From: Nonomuraea rubra
GTDB taxonomy: Bacteria > Actinomycetota > Actinomycetes > Streptosporangiales > Streptosporangiaceae
Length of the DNA stretch: 64,000 nucleotides
NCBI RefSeq assembly: GCF_014207985.1
Contig: NZ_JACHMI010000001.1
Location: forward strand, 5,811,001 to 5,875,000
Direction: 5' to 3'
The notes below the pieces were generated by a model. It had not been told where the DNA came from and ran no database searches. It saw nothing but the letters and a program-made list of their open reading frames with translations. Shown here piece after piece: positions 54,530 to 63,716 of this stretch. The translations under genes were made by a program, and so were the position numbers. Position 1 is the first letter of the stretch. Each line of letters begins with the position of its first letter.

Positions 54530-55639
54530 TCACTGTGTGATGGTGATGAGCGCTTCGACGTCCTCGTGCAGGGCGTCGGTGGTCGGGTAGAGCAGGCAGG
54601 CGGAGGGCTCGGCGACGAGGGTGACCTCGCCGGTCAGCCCGGGGCGGGTGGTCTCGGCCTGGATCACGTGGTCGCCCAGGCGCAGGTCGTACTCGTAGCG
54701 GGAGCCGACGTAGGAGCTGGTGAGCACCTCGGCGGTGAGCACGTTCGCGCCGGCGGCGGCGCTGCGGCCGGCGGGGAGGATCTCCAGCTGTTCCGGCCGG
54801 ACGGCCACGGTGACGCCAGTGCCGGTGCCGGCGGTCCCGGCGGGGACGGTGATGGTCTGGCCCGTGCAGTCCAGCCGTACCTCGGCGGGGCCGGTCATGA
54901 CGCCGGGCAGGAAGTTGCACCGGCCGACGAAGGCGGCGACCTCGACGGTCGCGGGCGTCTCGTAGATCTCCGTCGGGGTGCCGATCTGCACCATGTCGCC
55001 CCTGGACATCACGGCGATGCGGTCGCTCAGGGCCAGGGCCTCGTCCTGGTCGTGGGTGACGTACACGGTGGTGATGCCGAGCTCGGTCTGCAGCCGCTTG
55101 AGCCAGGCGCGGGCCTGGTCGCGCAGCTTGGCGTCCAGGTTGGACAGCGGCTCGTCGAGCAGGAGCACGCTGGGGGAGTAGACCAGGGCGCGGGCCAGGG
55201 CGACGCGCTGCTGCTGGCCCCCGGAGAGCTGGTGGGGGTAGCGGTCCTTCAGCTCGGCCAGCCCCACCTTGTCCAGGGCCTCGGTGATGAGCGTGTCCTG
55301 CTCGCGCCGGTCGACCTTACGGATCTTGAGGGGCATGGCGAGGTTCTGGGCGACGGTCATGTGCGGCCACAGCGCGTACGACTGGAAGACCATGCCGAGG
55401 TTGCGGCCCTCGGGAGGCACGAACGTGCCGGCGTCGACGAACGTGGCGTCGCCGACGGAGATGCTGCCGCCGGTGGGCCGTTCCAGGCCGGCGATGCAGG
55501 CCAGGGTGGTGGACTTGCCGCAGCCGCTGGGGCCGAGCAGGGTGAAGAACTCGCCGTCGGCGATGGTGAAGCTGATGTCGCGCAGGACGGCGTTGTCCCC
55601 GAACTGCTTGGACAGGTGGGCGACCTTGACCTCAGGCAT
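54530..55639 (-). CDS. ABC importer ATPase (PotA/FbpC type)
   Basis: About 369 residues from the ATG at 55639 (a GTG nine bases upstream is also possible; both overlap the permease end). Walker A GPSGCGKST, signature LSGGQQQR, Walker B LLLDEPLSNLD and a H-loop VYVTHDQDEA are followed by a C-terminal TOBE-like domain (about 290-369). Such ATPases drive uptake of Fe3+, polyamines, phosphonates or organic acids. It is part of the importer with the two genes upstream. Confidence 0.95.
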   Translation of the reverse strand: MPEVKVAHLSKQFGDNAVLRDISFTIADGEFFTLLGPSGCGKSTTLACIAGLERPTGGSISVGDATFVDAGTFVPPEGRNLGMVFQSYALWPHMTVAQNLAMPLKIRKVDRREQDTLITEALDKVGLAELKDRYPHQLSGGQQQRVALARALVYSPSVLLLDEPLSNLDAKLRDQARAWLKRLQTELGITTVYVTHDQDEALALSDRIAVMSRGDMVQIGTPTEIYETPATVEVAAFVGRCNFLPGVMTGPAEVRLDCTGQTITVPAGTAGTGTGVTVAVRPEQLEILPAGRSAAAGANVLTAEVLTSSYVGSRYEYDLRLGDHVIQAETTRPGLTGEVTLVAEPSACLLYPTTDALHEDVEALITITQ

Positions 55640-57383
55640 CCTTGTCACGTCCCTTGAGAAGTAGTCCGGCGAGCCCGACGAAGGTCGCCGTGATGGCGAT
55701 CTGCAGGCTGGCCAGCGCGGCCACGGAGCCGGTGTTGCCCTGCACCCACAGTTCGAGCATGGTCGTGCCGATGATGTTGGAGTCGGCCGAGGCGAGGAAC
55801 ACCGCGGGGGAGTACTCCTTCAGCAGCGTCACGAACGTCAGGATCAGCGCGCCGGCGAAGGCGGGCCGCACCAACGCCGCGAGGATGCGGGTGAACGTGC
55901 GCACCCAGTCGGCCCCCGACACCCGGGCGGCGTTGTCCAGCTCGCGCCCGATCTGCATGACCGACGGCGCGATGGAGCCGAATCCGCTGGGCAGCGCGCG
56001 CAGCCCGAACCCGATGATCAGCGCCCACAGCGTGCCCTGGATGAGGGAACCGAGGCCGAAGGGAGCGAAGGCGAGCGCCCAGAACAGGCCGATGCCGACG
56101 ATGATTCCGGGCATCGCCTGCGGGGCGAGCGCCAGGTACTCGACCGCCCGGTGGAAGCGGAAGTCCGACCGCCGGGCCACCATGACCGCCAGGAGTGACA
56201 GCACGCTGACCAGGACCGCGCCGATCGCGGCGACCAGGAGGCTGTTGACGATCGACTGCACGTACACGGGGTAGGTGAAGATGCGCTCGTAGTTGTCGCC
56301 GGTGAGGGTCTTGAACGGCGACTGCAGCGGCGTGAACACCTGCGTGAACGAGCGGAACACCAGCCCGCCGATGGGGATCAGGGCGCCCATCACGACGTAG
56401 AGGGCGATGGCCGCGACGCTGATCCACTTCAGCCACCCCAGGTCCAGCGGGCGGGGCCGGGTGGCCTTGCCGCGTACGGAGACGAACCGCTGCGCGTTCT
56501 TCAGCAGCTTGGCCTGCAACGCGACCAGGCTGACGGTGACCAGCAGGATGATCGCCGAGGCCGCGCCGAGCACGCCGTAGTCCGGGTTGATCGACTGCAG
56601 GCCGTTGCGGTACAGGAACGTGGAGAAGACGTCGATGCCGACCGGCTGCCCGAACAGCAGCGGCACGCTCAGCGTCTCGACCGACATGCTGATCACCAGG
56701 ATCGAGGCGTAGACGACGGGCGGGCGCAGCAGCGGCAGGACCACCGAGCGCAGGATGCGCAGCGGCCCGGCCCCGCACACCCGCGCGGCGGCCTCCAGCG
56801 ACGCGTCGCTCTGGCGCAGCGCGTTGGCGCAGAAGGTGTAGACGATGGGGGCCAGGGCCACCGCTTCGGTGAGGGCCATGCCGGGGATCGAGTAGAGGTT
56901 CCACGGCAGGAAGCCGAGCAGGCGGCGCACCTCGACGCTGACGAAGCCCGCCGGGCCGTACATGGTGATCCAGCCGAAGCCGAGGATGAGCGAGGAGATG
57001 AAGAACGGCCACTGCATGGCGGCGGCGAAGAGCCGCCCGCCGGGCAGCTTCGTGCGCACCACGACCACGGCCATCGGCACCGCGATCAGCAGGCTGAGCA
57101 CGGTCGTCAGACCCGCGAACAGCGCCGTGTTGAGCACGACCCGGCCGAAGCCCGCCTCGGTGAACAGCCGTACGTAGTTGTCCACGCCGAGGACGCCGCC
57201 GGCCTCGTAGAGGGGGCGGTCCAGGAAGGACTGGTAGAGCGTCGGCACGACCGGCGCCAGCACCAGGACGGCCAGCAGGAGCAGCACGGTGTACTGCAGC
57301 CAGCTCTCCCGGCTCAGCCCCAGCGGCCTGCGGTAGCGCGGTGGCGGATGCACCGGGCGGCGCGGCGGGGACAGGGTGGTCAT
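55632..57383 (-). CDS. ABC importer permease, fused two-module (AfuB/FbpB type)
   Basis: A 583-residue permease with two homologous six-helix modules, each bearing the EAA-type loop: EAAARVCGAGPLRILRSVVL in the first and DNAARVSGADWVRTFTRILA in the second. This double-length form replaces separate PotB and PotC-like subunits and is usual for iron(III)- and phosphonate-type importers. The substrate-binding protein gene lies 10 bases upstream. Confidence 0.95.
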   Translation of the reverse strand: MTTLSPPRRPVHPPPRYRRPLGLSRESWLQYTVLLLLAVLVLAPVVPTLYQSFLDRPLYEAGGVLGVDNYVRLFTEAGFGRVVLNTALFAGLTTVLSLLIAVPMAVVVVRTKLPGGRLFAAAMQWPFFISSLILGFGWITMYGPAGFVSVEVRRLLGFLPWNLYSIPGMALTEAVALAPIVYTFCANALRQSDASLEAAARVCGAGPLRILRSVVLPLLRPPVVYASILVISMSVETLSVPLLFGQPVGIDVFSTFLYRNGLQSINPDYGVLGAASAIILLVTVSLVALQAKLLKNAQRFVSVRGKATRPRPLDLGWLKWISVAAIALYVVMGALIPIGGLVFRSFTQVFTPLQSPFKTLTGDNYERIFTYPVYVQSIVNSLLVAAIGAVLVSVLSLLAVMVARRSDFRFHRAVEYLALAPQAMPGIIVGIGLFWALAFAPFGLGSLIQGTLWALIIGFGLRALPSGFGSIAPSVMQIGRELDNAARVSGADWVRTFTRILAALVRPAFAGALILTFVTLLKEYSPAVFLASADSNIIGTTMLELWVQGNTGSVAALASLQIAITATFVGLAGLLLKGRDKDA

Positions 57384-57393
57384 CGCGTTCCTC

Positions 57394-58539
57394 TCAGCGG
57401 CCGAGCAGGCCGTTCCACTTGTCGGTGAAGGACTTGACCTCGGCGTCGGGGACCTTCTCGTACTTCGCCAGGATCACGTTGTCCTGGCCCACGGCCTTCA
57501 CCAGCTCCTGGTAGGTGTGCAGCCCTTCGGCGGCCGGCACGTCGTCCCGGTAGGAGGTCAGGCCGCCCTCGGCCACCGCCCGCTGCCCCTCCTGCGACAG
57601 GACGAAGTCCACGAACAGCTTCGACGTGGCCGGGTGCGGCGCCTTGGCGGCGATGCCGATGCCGCGCGGCAGCGCGACCGTGCCGTCGTCGAGGAAGGAG
57701 ATCGCCAGCAGGCCGCCGCTCTTCTCGACCACCGGGTACGCCGGGGCGGCGCTGACGAAGAAGCCGGCCACGTACTCACCCGAGGTGATCTTCTCCAGCT
57801 GGGTGCCGGACGAGGTCTCCGGCCTGGCCAGGGGGAGCACCGACTGCAGCGAGGTCCAGGAGTCCGGGCGGGCGGCGGCGAAGGCGTGCGAGACGGTGAA
57901 GCCGAACGCGCCGCCCACGTCCCTCGTGGTGATCTTGCTCTTGTACTGGGCGGGGTCCTTGGCCAGGATCGCGGCCAGGCTCTTCAGGCCGGTCGGCTTC
58001 TCGGGCAGCAGCGAGGTGTTGTACGCGATCGACAGCGGGTCGATCGACATGGCGTACACGTGGGGCATCAGCTCGCCGAAGCCGGGCAGCTTGTCCTTCT
58101 CCGGCGAGGCGTACTCCATCAGCGTGCCCTGCCTGGCCCCGAAGTCGGCCCACGCCTGGGCCGCGTTCGACACCACCAGGTCGGCCGGCGAGCTACCCGT
58201 GGCCTGCTCGCTGAGCACTCGCTGGAACACCTCGTCGCTGTCCAGGTTGTTGGCCGCGATCTTCGTCACCCACGGGTACTTCTTGCTGAAGTCGCGGAAG
58301 ATCGGCGCCCAGTTCTCCTGGTCGGTGTTGGAGTAGATGGTGAGAGTGCCGCCCTCCTTCTTGGACGCCTCGATGAGCTGGGAGTAGTCGGCCGGGTAGT
58401 ACGACGGGGCCTGTCCCGTCGCGATCTGGTTCGGCGGCGGTTCCTTCGCCGCCTCGCCACCACCGCCACATGCCGTGAGCAGGCCGAGAGCGAGTACGGC
58501 GGCGCCAAGGGCGCGGAGAGGGGGGTGGAAGGTGATCAT
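57394..58539 (-). CDS. ABC importer substrate-binding lipoprotein
   Basis: A 381-residue extracellular solute-binding protein (type 2 periplasmic fold) with a signal peptide and lipobox LLTAC ahead of a Gly-rich linker. LTIYSNTDQENWAPIFRDFS near residue 65 and ADLVVSNAAQAWADFGA are typical of Fe3+/spermidine/aminoethylphosphonate-binding relatives; no iron-binding Tyr pair is evident, so an organic acid ligand is plausible. First gene of the catabolic operon; its promoter contains GTTATAAC, also found before the divergent GntR gene. Confidence 0.93.
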   Translation of the reverse strand: MITFHPPLRALGAAVLALGLLTACGGGGEAAKEPPPNQIATGQAPSYYPADYSQLIEASKKEGGTLTIYSNTDQENWAPIFRDFSKKYPWVTKIAANNLDSDEVFQRVLSEQATGSSPADLVVSNAAQAWADFGARQGTLMEYASPEKDKLPGFGELMPHVYAMSIDPLSIAYNTSLLPEKPTGLKSLAAILAKDPAQYKSKITTRDVGGAFGFTVSHAFAAARPDSWTSLQSVLPLARPETSSGTQLEKITSGEYVAGFFVSAAPAYPVVEKSGGLLAISFLDDGTVALPRGIGIAAKAPHPATSKLFVDFVLSQEGQRAVAEGGLTSYRDDVPAAEGLHTYQELVKAVGQDNVILAKYEKVPDAEVKSFTDKWNGLLGR

Positions 58540-58602
58540 GTGCTTCCTCCTAGACCAGGCACGGCGACCAGCCGCTGCCTGCGATGTCGCACACTCTGCT
58601 TC

Positions 58603-58610
58603 GTTATAAC
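58603..58610. promoter_or_regulatory. GTTATAAC site, importer side
   Basis: GTTATAAC, an 8-bp palindrome, 64 bases upstream of the binding-protein start. The same octamer recurs at 58744 on the other side of the divergent promoter region. It is the best candidate for the GntR operator controlling both directions. Confidence 0.55.
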
Positions 58611-58742
58611 CTATGTCGTCAACCCCCCGTTTCCGGAATGTAACGCTGTTAGCCTGCTGGATGCCTTATAGCGTGCTCAGGGAAAGATAGGCGACAAGGT
58701 TGGCAGGTCCGGCACTTGCGGACAAGGCGGGATAGCGGTGTA

Positions 58743-58752
58743 CGTTATAACG
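58743..58752. promoter_or_regulatory. CGTTATAACG palindrome, GntR side
   Basis: A perfect 10-bp palindrome 24 bases upstream of the GntR start. It contains the GTTATAAC octamer shared with 58603, fits autoregulation by the GntR protein and coordinate control of the divergent operon. Confidence 0.6.
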
Positions 58753-58775
58753 GTCACCGATGAGACAGGACAGCG

Positions 58776-59489
58776 ATGAGCGAATCAGCGGGCGAGATCT
58801 ACACCACCAAAGCGGATTTCGCCTACCTCCGCGTCAAGGAGCTCGTCCTGTCCGGCGCGCTGCTTCCCGGCTCGGTCATCGCGCAGGCGCAGCTCGCCCG
58901 CGAGATCGGGATCAGCACCACCCCGCTGCGCGAGGCGCTGCGCCGGCTCAAGAGCGAGGGGCTGGTCGAGCTGGACGCCCACCGCGACGCCCGCGTCGCG
59001 CCCCTGGCCGCCGAGGAGGCCCGCGACCTGCTGGAGCTGCGCCGCAGCCTCGACCCGCTCGCCGTCGCGCTGGCCGCCGAGCGCCGTACCAAGGCCGACA
59101 TCGCCGCCATGCGGTCCGCCCTCGACGGCCTCAAACCGCTGCCGGGCAACCCCGCGTACGAGCAACTGGTCGCGCACCGCAAGTTCCACACGGCCCTCTA
59201 CACCGCCTCGCACAACGACCTGCTCATCCAGACCCTCGACGGCCTGTGGGACAAGGCCGACCGCTACCGCCGCCTGGCCCTGGAGGTCGAGCGCGGCCAG
59301 GCGGCCCGCGACCGCAAGGCCGCCGAGCACGAGGCCCTGCTGGAGTACGTCATCGCGGGCGACGCCGACTCGGCCGCCGCCGTCATGCGCGAGCACATCG
59401 ACACCAGCCTCGGCGCCCAGGCCGCCTGGCGGCTGCGCAAGCATCACCCCGCGGAGGACTCCGCCGTCGAGGGCGAGGCCGATGCCTGA
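58776..59489 (+). CDS. GntR-family regulator, FadR/FCD type
   Basis: A 237-residue regulator. The winged helix is normal (YLRVKELVLSGALLPGSVIA, LAREIGISTTPLREALRRL, GLVELDAHRDARVA). The all-helical FCD domain includes ARDLLELRRSLDPLAVALAA and the metal-binding HRKFHTALYTASHN and EHEALLEYV. It likely senses the imported acid or a pathway intermediate and represses both itself and the divergent import/catabolic operon. The 3' end overlaps the MFS gene by 8 bases. Confidence 0.94.
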   Translation: MSESAGEIYTTKADFAYLRVKELVLSGALLPGSVIAQAQLAREIGISTTPLREALRRLKSEGLVELDAHRDARVAPLAAEEARDLLELRRSLDPLAVALAAERRTKADIAAMRSALDGLKPLPGNPAYEQLVAHRKFHTALYTASHNDLLIQTLDGLWDKADRYRRLALEVERGQAARDRKAAEHEALLEYVIAGDADSAAAVMREHIDTSLGAQAAWRLRKHHPAEDSAVEGEADA

Positions 59490-60636
59490 ATTCCGGCATC
59501 GGCATGCCGTTCTGCTGGCTCACGCCGCCGGCACCCAGATCGTCACGTTCGTGCTGCGCCCCACCATGTCCTACCGGGCGATCGAGCTGGACGTGCCGCC
59601 CGCCTGGCTCGGCGTGCTCGGCGCCAGTTTCGCCCTCGCGCCGCTGCTGCTGGCCCTGCCCGCCGGGCACGCGGCCGACCGCTACGGCGAGCGTCGCATG
59701 GCCGTGGCGGGCGCGCTCTTCCTGACCGCCGCCGCGATCGCCTTCACCACGATCGGCCACACCGTCGCCGGTCTGGTCGCGGCAGGGATCCTGCTCGGCA
59801 CCGGGCATCTGGGCAGCGTCATCGCGCAGCAGGCGCTGGTCGCCAACACCACCGAACGCGGCCGCCATGACACCGCCTTCGGCCACTACACCTTCGCCGC
59901 CTCCCTCGGCCAGGCCGCCGGCCCGCTGCTGATCGCCGCGTTCGGCGGCCAGGCCGCCATCCCCGACACCGGCAGCATCTTTGCCGCCTCCTGTGGCCTG
60001 TCCCTGCTGCTCCTTGCGCTGTCGGCCCTGCTCCCGAACCACCCGACCGGCCGCGCCGAAGCCGACGGCGGCGACCTGCGGGCGCTGCTGCGGCTACCCG
60101 GGCTCGCGCACGCCCTGCTGACGAGCTGCGTGGTGCTGGCCGCGGTCGACATCACCCTGGCCTACCTGCCCGCGCTCGGCGCCGAACTCGGGCTGACCGC
60201 GAGCGCCGTGGGTCTCCTGCTCACACTCCGCGGGCTCGCCTCCATGACCTCGCGCTTCTTCCTCGGTCGCCTCGCCCGCGCCGTGGGCCGGCGCCGGCTG
60301 CTGGTCGTCAGCACCCTGGGGGCGGCCGCCGGCATGCTGCTCACACCGGTACCCATGCCCCTGTGGCTGCTGGCGGCACTGCTCGTCGTCGTGGGCTTCG
60401 GCCTCGGCGTCGGGCAGCCGCTGACGATGTCCTGGCTGGCCGAATCGGCACCCGAGGGCATGCGCGGCCGCGCCATGTCACTGCGCCTGGTCGGCAACCG
60501 CACGGGCCAGCTTTTCATCCCGGGGGCGGCCGGCCTCATGGCGGCCGGGCTCGGCACTGGCGGCGTTCTGTTCGTGACTGCGATCACCCTTGGCTGGGCC
60601 GGCATTGCGGCCCGGAGGCTACCCGTCGATCCCTAG
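59482..60636 (+). CDS. MFS transporter
   Basis: A 384-residue MFS protein with 12 helices, including the motif-A loop GHAADRYGERRMAVAG after helix 2 and a matching LGRLARAVGRRRLLVV in the second half. ATG overlapping the GntR end. In this setting it may import a related acid or export a product or excess intermediate. The RraA-like gene follows 18 bases later. Confidence 0.92.
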   Translation: MPEFRHRHAVLLAHAAGTQIVTFVLRPTMSYRAIELDVPPAWLGVLGASFALAPLLLALPAGHAADRYGERRMAVAGALFLTAAAIAFTTIGHTVAGLVAAGILLGTGHLGSVIAQQALVANTTERGRHDTAFGHYTFAASLGQAAGPLLIAAFGGQAAIPDTGSIFAASCGLSLLLLALSALLPNHPTGRAEADGGDLRALLRLPGLAHALLTSCVVLAAVDITLAYLPALGAELGLTASAVGLLLTLRGLASMTSRFFLGRLARAVGRRRLLVVSTLGAAAGMLLTPVPMPLWLLAALLVVVGFGLGVGQPLTMSWLAESAPEGMRGRAMSLRLVGNRTGQLFIPGAAGLMAAGLGTGGVLFVTAITLGWAGIAARRLPVDP

Positions 60637-60654
60637 AAAGGGTTCTCCACCATC

Positions 60655-61125
60655 ATGACCATCGTCACTGCCGACCTGTACGACGAGCGCGGCGACCAGC
60701 TTGACTCCTGCGACCTGCAACTGCGCCAGTACGGCGGACGCCACGCCTTCGCCGGCCCCGTCGTGACCGTCCTGTGCCACGAGGACAACGCCCTGCTCAA
60801 GTCGATCCTCGCCGAGCCGGGCGAGGGCCGGGTGCTGGTCGTGGACGGCGGCGGCTCCCTGCACACCGCGCTCATGGGCGACGTCATCGCCGGCCTGGCC
60901 GTCTCGAACGGCTGGGCCGGCGTGGTGATCAACGGCGCGGTCCGCGACGTCGCCGCCCTCCGCGAGCTGGACCTGGGTATCAAGGCGCTCGGCTCCAACC
61001 CCCGCAAGAGCGGCAAGCAGGGCACCGGCGAACGCGACGTCCCGGTGACCTTCGGGGGCGTCACCTTCCACCCGGGCGCCGAGCTGTTCTCCGACGACGA
61101 CGGGATCCTCGTCACCCGGCGATGA
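60655..61125 (+). CDS. RraA-like protein (HMG/CHA aldolase fold)
   Basis: A 156-residue protein with the full RraA fold: [60 protein letters not shown] and [14 protein letters not shown]. RraA relatives include the RNase E inhibitor and 4-hydroxy-4-methyl-2-oxoglutarate/4-carboxy-4-hydroxy-2-oxoadipate aldolases (which need an Asp/Glu metal site). In a catabolic operon the aldolase role or oxaloacetate decarboxylase activity is more plausible than RNA metabolism. ATG start with an AAAGGG site. Confidence 0.9.
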   Translation: MTIVTADLYDERGDQLDSCDLQLRQYGGRHAFAGPVVTVLCHEDNALLKSILAEPGEGRVLVVDGGGSLHTALMGDVIAGLAVSNGWAGVVINGAVRDVAALRELDLGIKALGSNPRKSGKQGTGERDVPVTFGGVTFHPGAELFSDDDGILVTRR

Positions 61126-61239
61126 CCGGCCGGCGCGGCCGACGAGTCATGCGTGAGTCAGGCACTGTGGCGCCATGGGGGTGTCGTCGACGCCGACCAC
61201 GGCGAGGCGCCCGGGGACGGCGCGGTCGAGGGGCCGCGG

Positions 61240-61620
61240 CGGCCGCGAGCACCGGGCCGCCATAGCCGAGGCAGGTCCCGACAGCGTGGCGGCGATCTCC
61301 TCGGCCCGGGCCACCAACGGGGAGAACCACCTGATCCAGAAGTTCATGAGAGTCGTCGTCGGCACCAACAACGTCGACAACTGCTCGCGCCTGTGCCACT
61401 CGCCGTCGGCCGCGGGGCTCACCACCGCCTTCGGCCTGGCGGGCGGCACCGACGGCTGGGAGGACGTGGAGCAGGCCGACTGCCTGCTCGTGGTAGGCGC
61501 CAACCCGGTCGAGGCGCACCCGATCGTCGGCGCGCGCCTGCTCCAGCGGGTGCTGCTCGCGGAGGGCCTGATCGACGAGGAGTTCCTGCGGCTGCGCGCC
61601 AGGCTCCCGGACGGCGTGGT
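61240..61620 (+). pseudogene. Molybdopterin oxidoreductase fragment
   Basis: On the plus strand, GPDSVAAISSARATNGENHL, IQKFMRVVVGTNNVDNCSRL and CHSPSAAGLTTAFGLAG followed by ADCLLVVGANPVEAHPIVGA match the middle of formate-dehydrogenase-type molybdopterin enzymes. The start, Fe-S domain and the C-terminal MoCo-binding domain are missing, and an internal join at LLQRVL|LAEGLIDEEF removes a further stretch. A clear relic. Confidence 0.75.
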
Positions 61621-61624
61621 CCGC

Positions 61625-61760
61625 GCTCGACCGTGCGGCCGGGTACGCCGGCCGCAGAGGGCTTGCGCTGCGGATCGTGCACGTCCGCGAGCCCTGGTGC
61701 GCCGAACATCCGCCGGACGCCACCCAGCGAGCACGACACTCCCTGCGCCTCACCCCACCT
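61625..61760 (+). pseudogene. Universal stress protein fragment
   Basis: After the molybdoenzyme relic the plus strand contains GLALRIVHVREPWCAEHPPD in another frame, the second strand region of USP-A domains (A....L.IVHV..PW). No ATP-binding G-x2-G-x9-GS motif follows. A short remnant only. Confidence 0.4.
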
Positions 61761-62012
61761 GCGCGGGCATGACGGCGGTGATCACGAAGAGACGGCTGAC
61801 AGGCTCGGCCGCCTGTCCGCACTCGCCGTAGTGGGCCAGTCTGGCGTGGAGCTCGTCACGTCCTCATGCTCGCTCTCGTGCCATGGGACTGGCTCGCTGA
61901 GGACTACGGCGTGCAACCGATAATCACCAAAGGTGATCGCCAGCATCCAGGTGGAGGAAAAGCTCGCGGCTGGCAGCGGCGAGTGACCGGGGTGGTCAAG
62001 TAGATGATCAGC

Positions 62013-62247
62013 CATTGCTCAAGGCGCCGAGCTGTCGGTCAACCAGGTCGCCGAGCGTGTCGGCCTCAGCCAGTCCGCCGCCGCCCAGCAACTCGGCTGC
62101 TTCACCGCGGGGTCAACGCTGTGTGATACGTTCCTCGACCTGCATAAGATCTCCGCCGCGCCGATCCCCGGTTCACCCGCACGAACGCTCGAACAGCTGC
62201 AAGATCGTATTGCGTCCGCCGGTGACTGCTCCGCAGATCAACTCTGA
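62013..62247 (+). pseudogene. ArsR-like helix-turn-helix fragment joined to unknown sequence
   Basis: The plus strand encodes GAELSVNQVAERVGLSQSAA then AQQLGCF, the recognition helices of an ArsR/HTH_5 regulator, without a start codon or the wing. The frame continues through an unrelated tail (GSPARTLEQLQDRIASAGD) to a stop at about 62247. It looks like a deletion fusion of two gene pieces. Confidence 0.4.
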
Positions 62248-62490
62248 CAGTCATTCGGACCAGCCCCCGCCGTGCCCGAGTACTGCCGCTGCACCCCGGT
62301 CGAGGGGTTCCCCTCTTGATGAAATCCGGTCTCGTCCACGATCAGCACCCCGCCCGGACCGCCCAGCTGCTCGACCACGTGATCCCGCGGGTCCACGCGG
62401 GCTTCCCGAGGATCCCACCGCACGTTGTTCAGCCGCCGCTGCACCCGATGCGGCTGCGCATCACCCAGCGTCGGCTCCGGCGGCCGGCAT
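62238..62490 (-). pseudogene. IS701-family transposase fragment
   Basis: The minus strand encodes QRRLNNVRWDPREARVDPRD, HVVEQLGGPGGVLIVDETGF and GVQRQYSGTAGAGPNDCQS, a good match to the first catalytic Asp region (DETGF) of IS701/IS4-type transposases that continue ...QYSGTAG.IENCQ. The frame stops soon after, and the remaining catalytic part is absent. No terminal repeats were found. Confidence 0.8.
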
Positions 62491-62498
62491 CGTTGGGG

Positions 62499-63404
62499 TC
62501 AGGTGGAGAGCTTGGCGCGGTGCGGGCGAGGCCGGATCTGGCCGGTGCGGGCGGCCCGCCGCAGCAGGAGGATCGTGGGCACCATGCAGATCAGCAGTGC
62601 GAAAAGGCTGGCCTCGGGGCCGAAGGCGCCGCCGGTCAGTGCGGATGGGCCGGACAGCGTGACGTTCAGCAGGCCCTCGGACGGTACGGCCGATCCGGAG
62701 ACCGTGACACCGAAGATCCCGGCTTGGGCGAAATTCCAGGCGAAGTGCAGCCCGATGGGCAGCCACAGCGAGCGGGTCGCGATGTAGGCGGCGGCCAGCA
62801 TGACTCCGGCCGTCAAGGCGATCGCGAACGCACCCCACAGGGTGGCGTTGGCGTTGACCAGGTGCATCGCACCGAACAGCAGCCCGGATACGACCAGGGC
62901 GATCACCGTTCCGGTACGTTCCTCCATGATGCGGAACACCACTCCGCGGAACAGCAGTTCTTCGGTGACGGCGACGCTCGCCATCAGGCCCGCGGTGCCG
63001 AGGAAGCCGCCGACGGAACCCCAGGAGACCTGCTGCCAGCCGCCGAACACCGCGATCAGCGCCATCAACCCGGCGAACATGCCGAGCCCGATCAGCGTCC
63101 CGCGCCGCAGCTGGGACCATCGTCCCGTCTCGCCGAGTTCGGGGGTGTCCGGGCGGAGCTCGACGGCCCGGCACAACCAGCGGTAGCAGGTCAGAGCGGC
63201 GATGGCCAGGCCGACCCCCACGGGCAGGGCAAGGATCGGTACGGGCAGGACGAGTTGGGTGATCCCGCCCGCCACCACCATCACACCGAATAACGCGATC
63301 AGCAGGACGGGGAACCGGAACCTGCGCAACCGGCCGCGGCCCGTCGTGGAGCCGGCTTGCGGGAGGATATTTTCCGGGTGCTCCGGAGACGTCACGATCG
63401 TCAT
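62499..63404 (-). CDS. CPBP-family intramembrane metalloprotease (CAAX protease)
   Basis: A 301-residue membrane protein with about eight helices and the three CPBP motifs: EELLFRGVVFRI, FGAMHLVN and LHFAWNFAQ, providing the glutamates and histidines of the zinc site. The first 30 residues are polar and cytoplasmic. Bacterial members process prenylated or secreted peptides, or confer self-immunity to bacteriocins; no bacteriocin genes adjoin it. ATG start with a preceding GGATGAC region. It is the second CPBP protein of the window (see 21469). Confidence 0.92.
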   Translation of the reverse strand: MTIVTSPEHPENILPQAGSTTGRGRLRRFRFPVLLIALFGVMVVAGGITQLVLPVPILALPVGVGLAIAALTCYRWLCRAVELRPDTPELGETGRWSQLRRGTLIGLGMFAGLMALIAVFGGWQQVSWGSVGGFLGTAGLMASVAVTEELLFRGVVFRIMEERTGTVIALVVSGLLFGAMHLVNANATLWGAFAIALTAGVMLAAAYIATRSLWLPIGLHFAWNFAQAGIFGVTVSGSAVPSEGLLNVTLSGPSALTGGAFGPEASLFALLICMVPTILLLRRAARTGQIRPRPHRAKLST

Positions 63405-63716
63405 CCTTTCGATTGAGTTTCCGCGGTGTTTTCCGCGGCTTGGAGACGAGGGATCAGAGCCAGGCGTGCCATCCCCCTGGAACGGACATCGCGATGGCTC
63501 TCACGGGGGATGGATGATCTCGCGCGAAGTGGGACGTCCGGCCTCGGCGTCGCGATCGCCCTTCCTGGGGATCTCCGCCGTGCATGCTGGGGCCCAGGGG
63601 AAGAGATGTTCCTGATGGTGATGAAGAACTGTCACCCCGTGGATGAGTACCACCCGCGTCCAGCTCGGGTGTACCGTACTCCCGCTCGGACCTGCACCGT
63701 TCTGGTCAGGCCGGTC
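63405..63716. other. Intergenic region, nothing recognised
   Basis: About 310 bases between the CAAX protease and the LLM gene. Open frames here are short or have implausible composition. The left end should contain the promoter of the CAAX protease; no operator pattern was seen. Confidence 0.5.
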
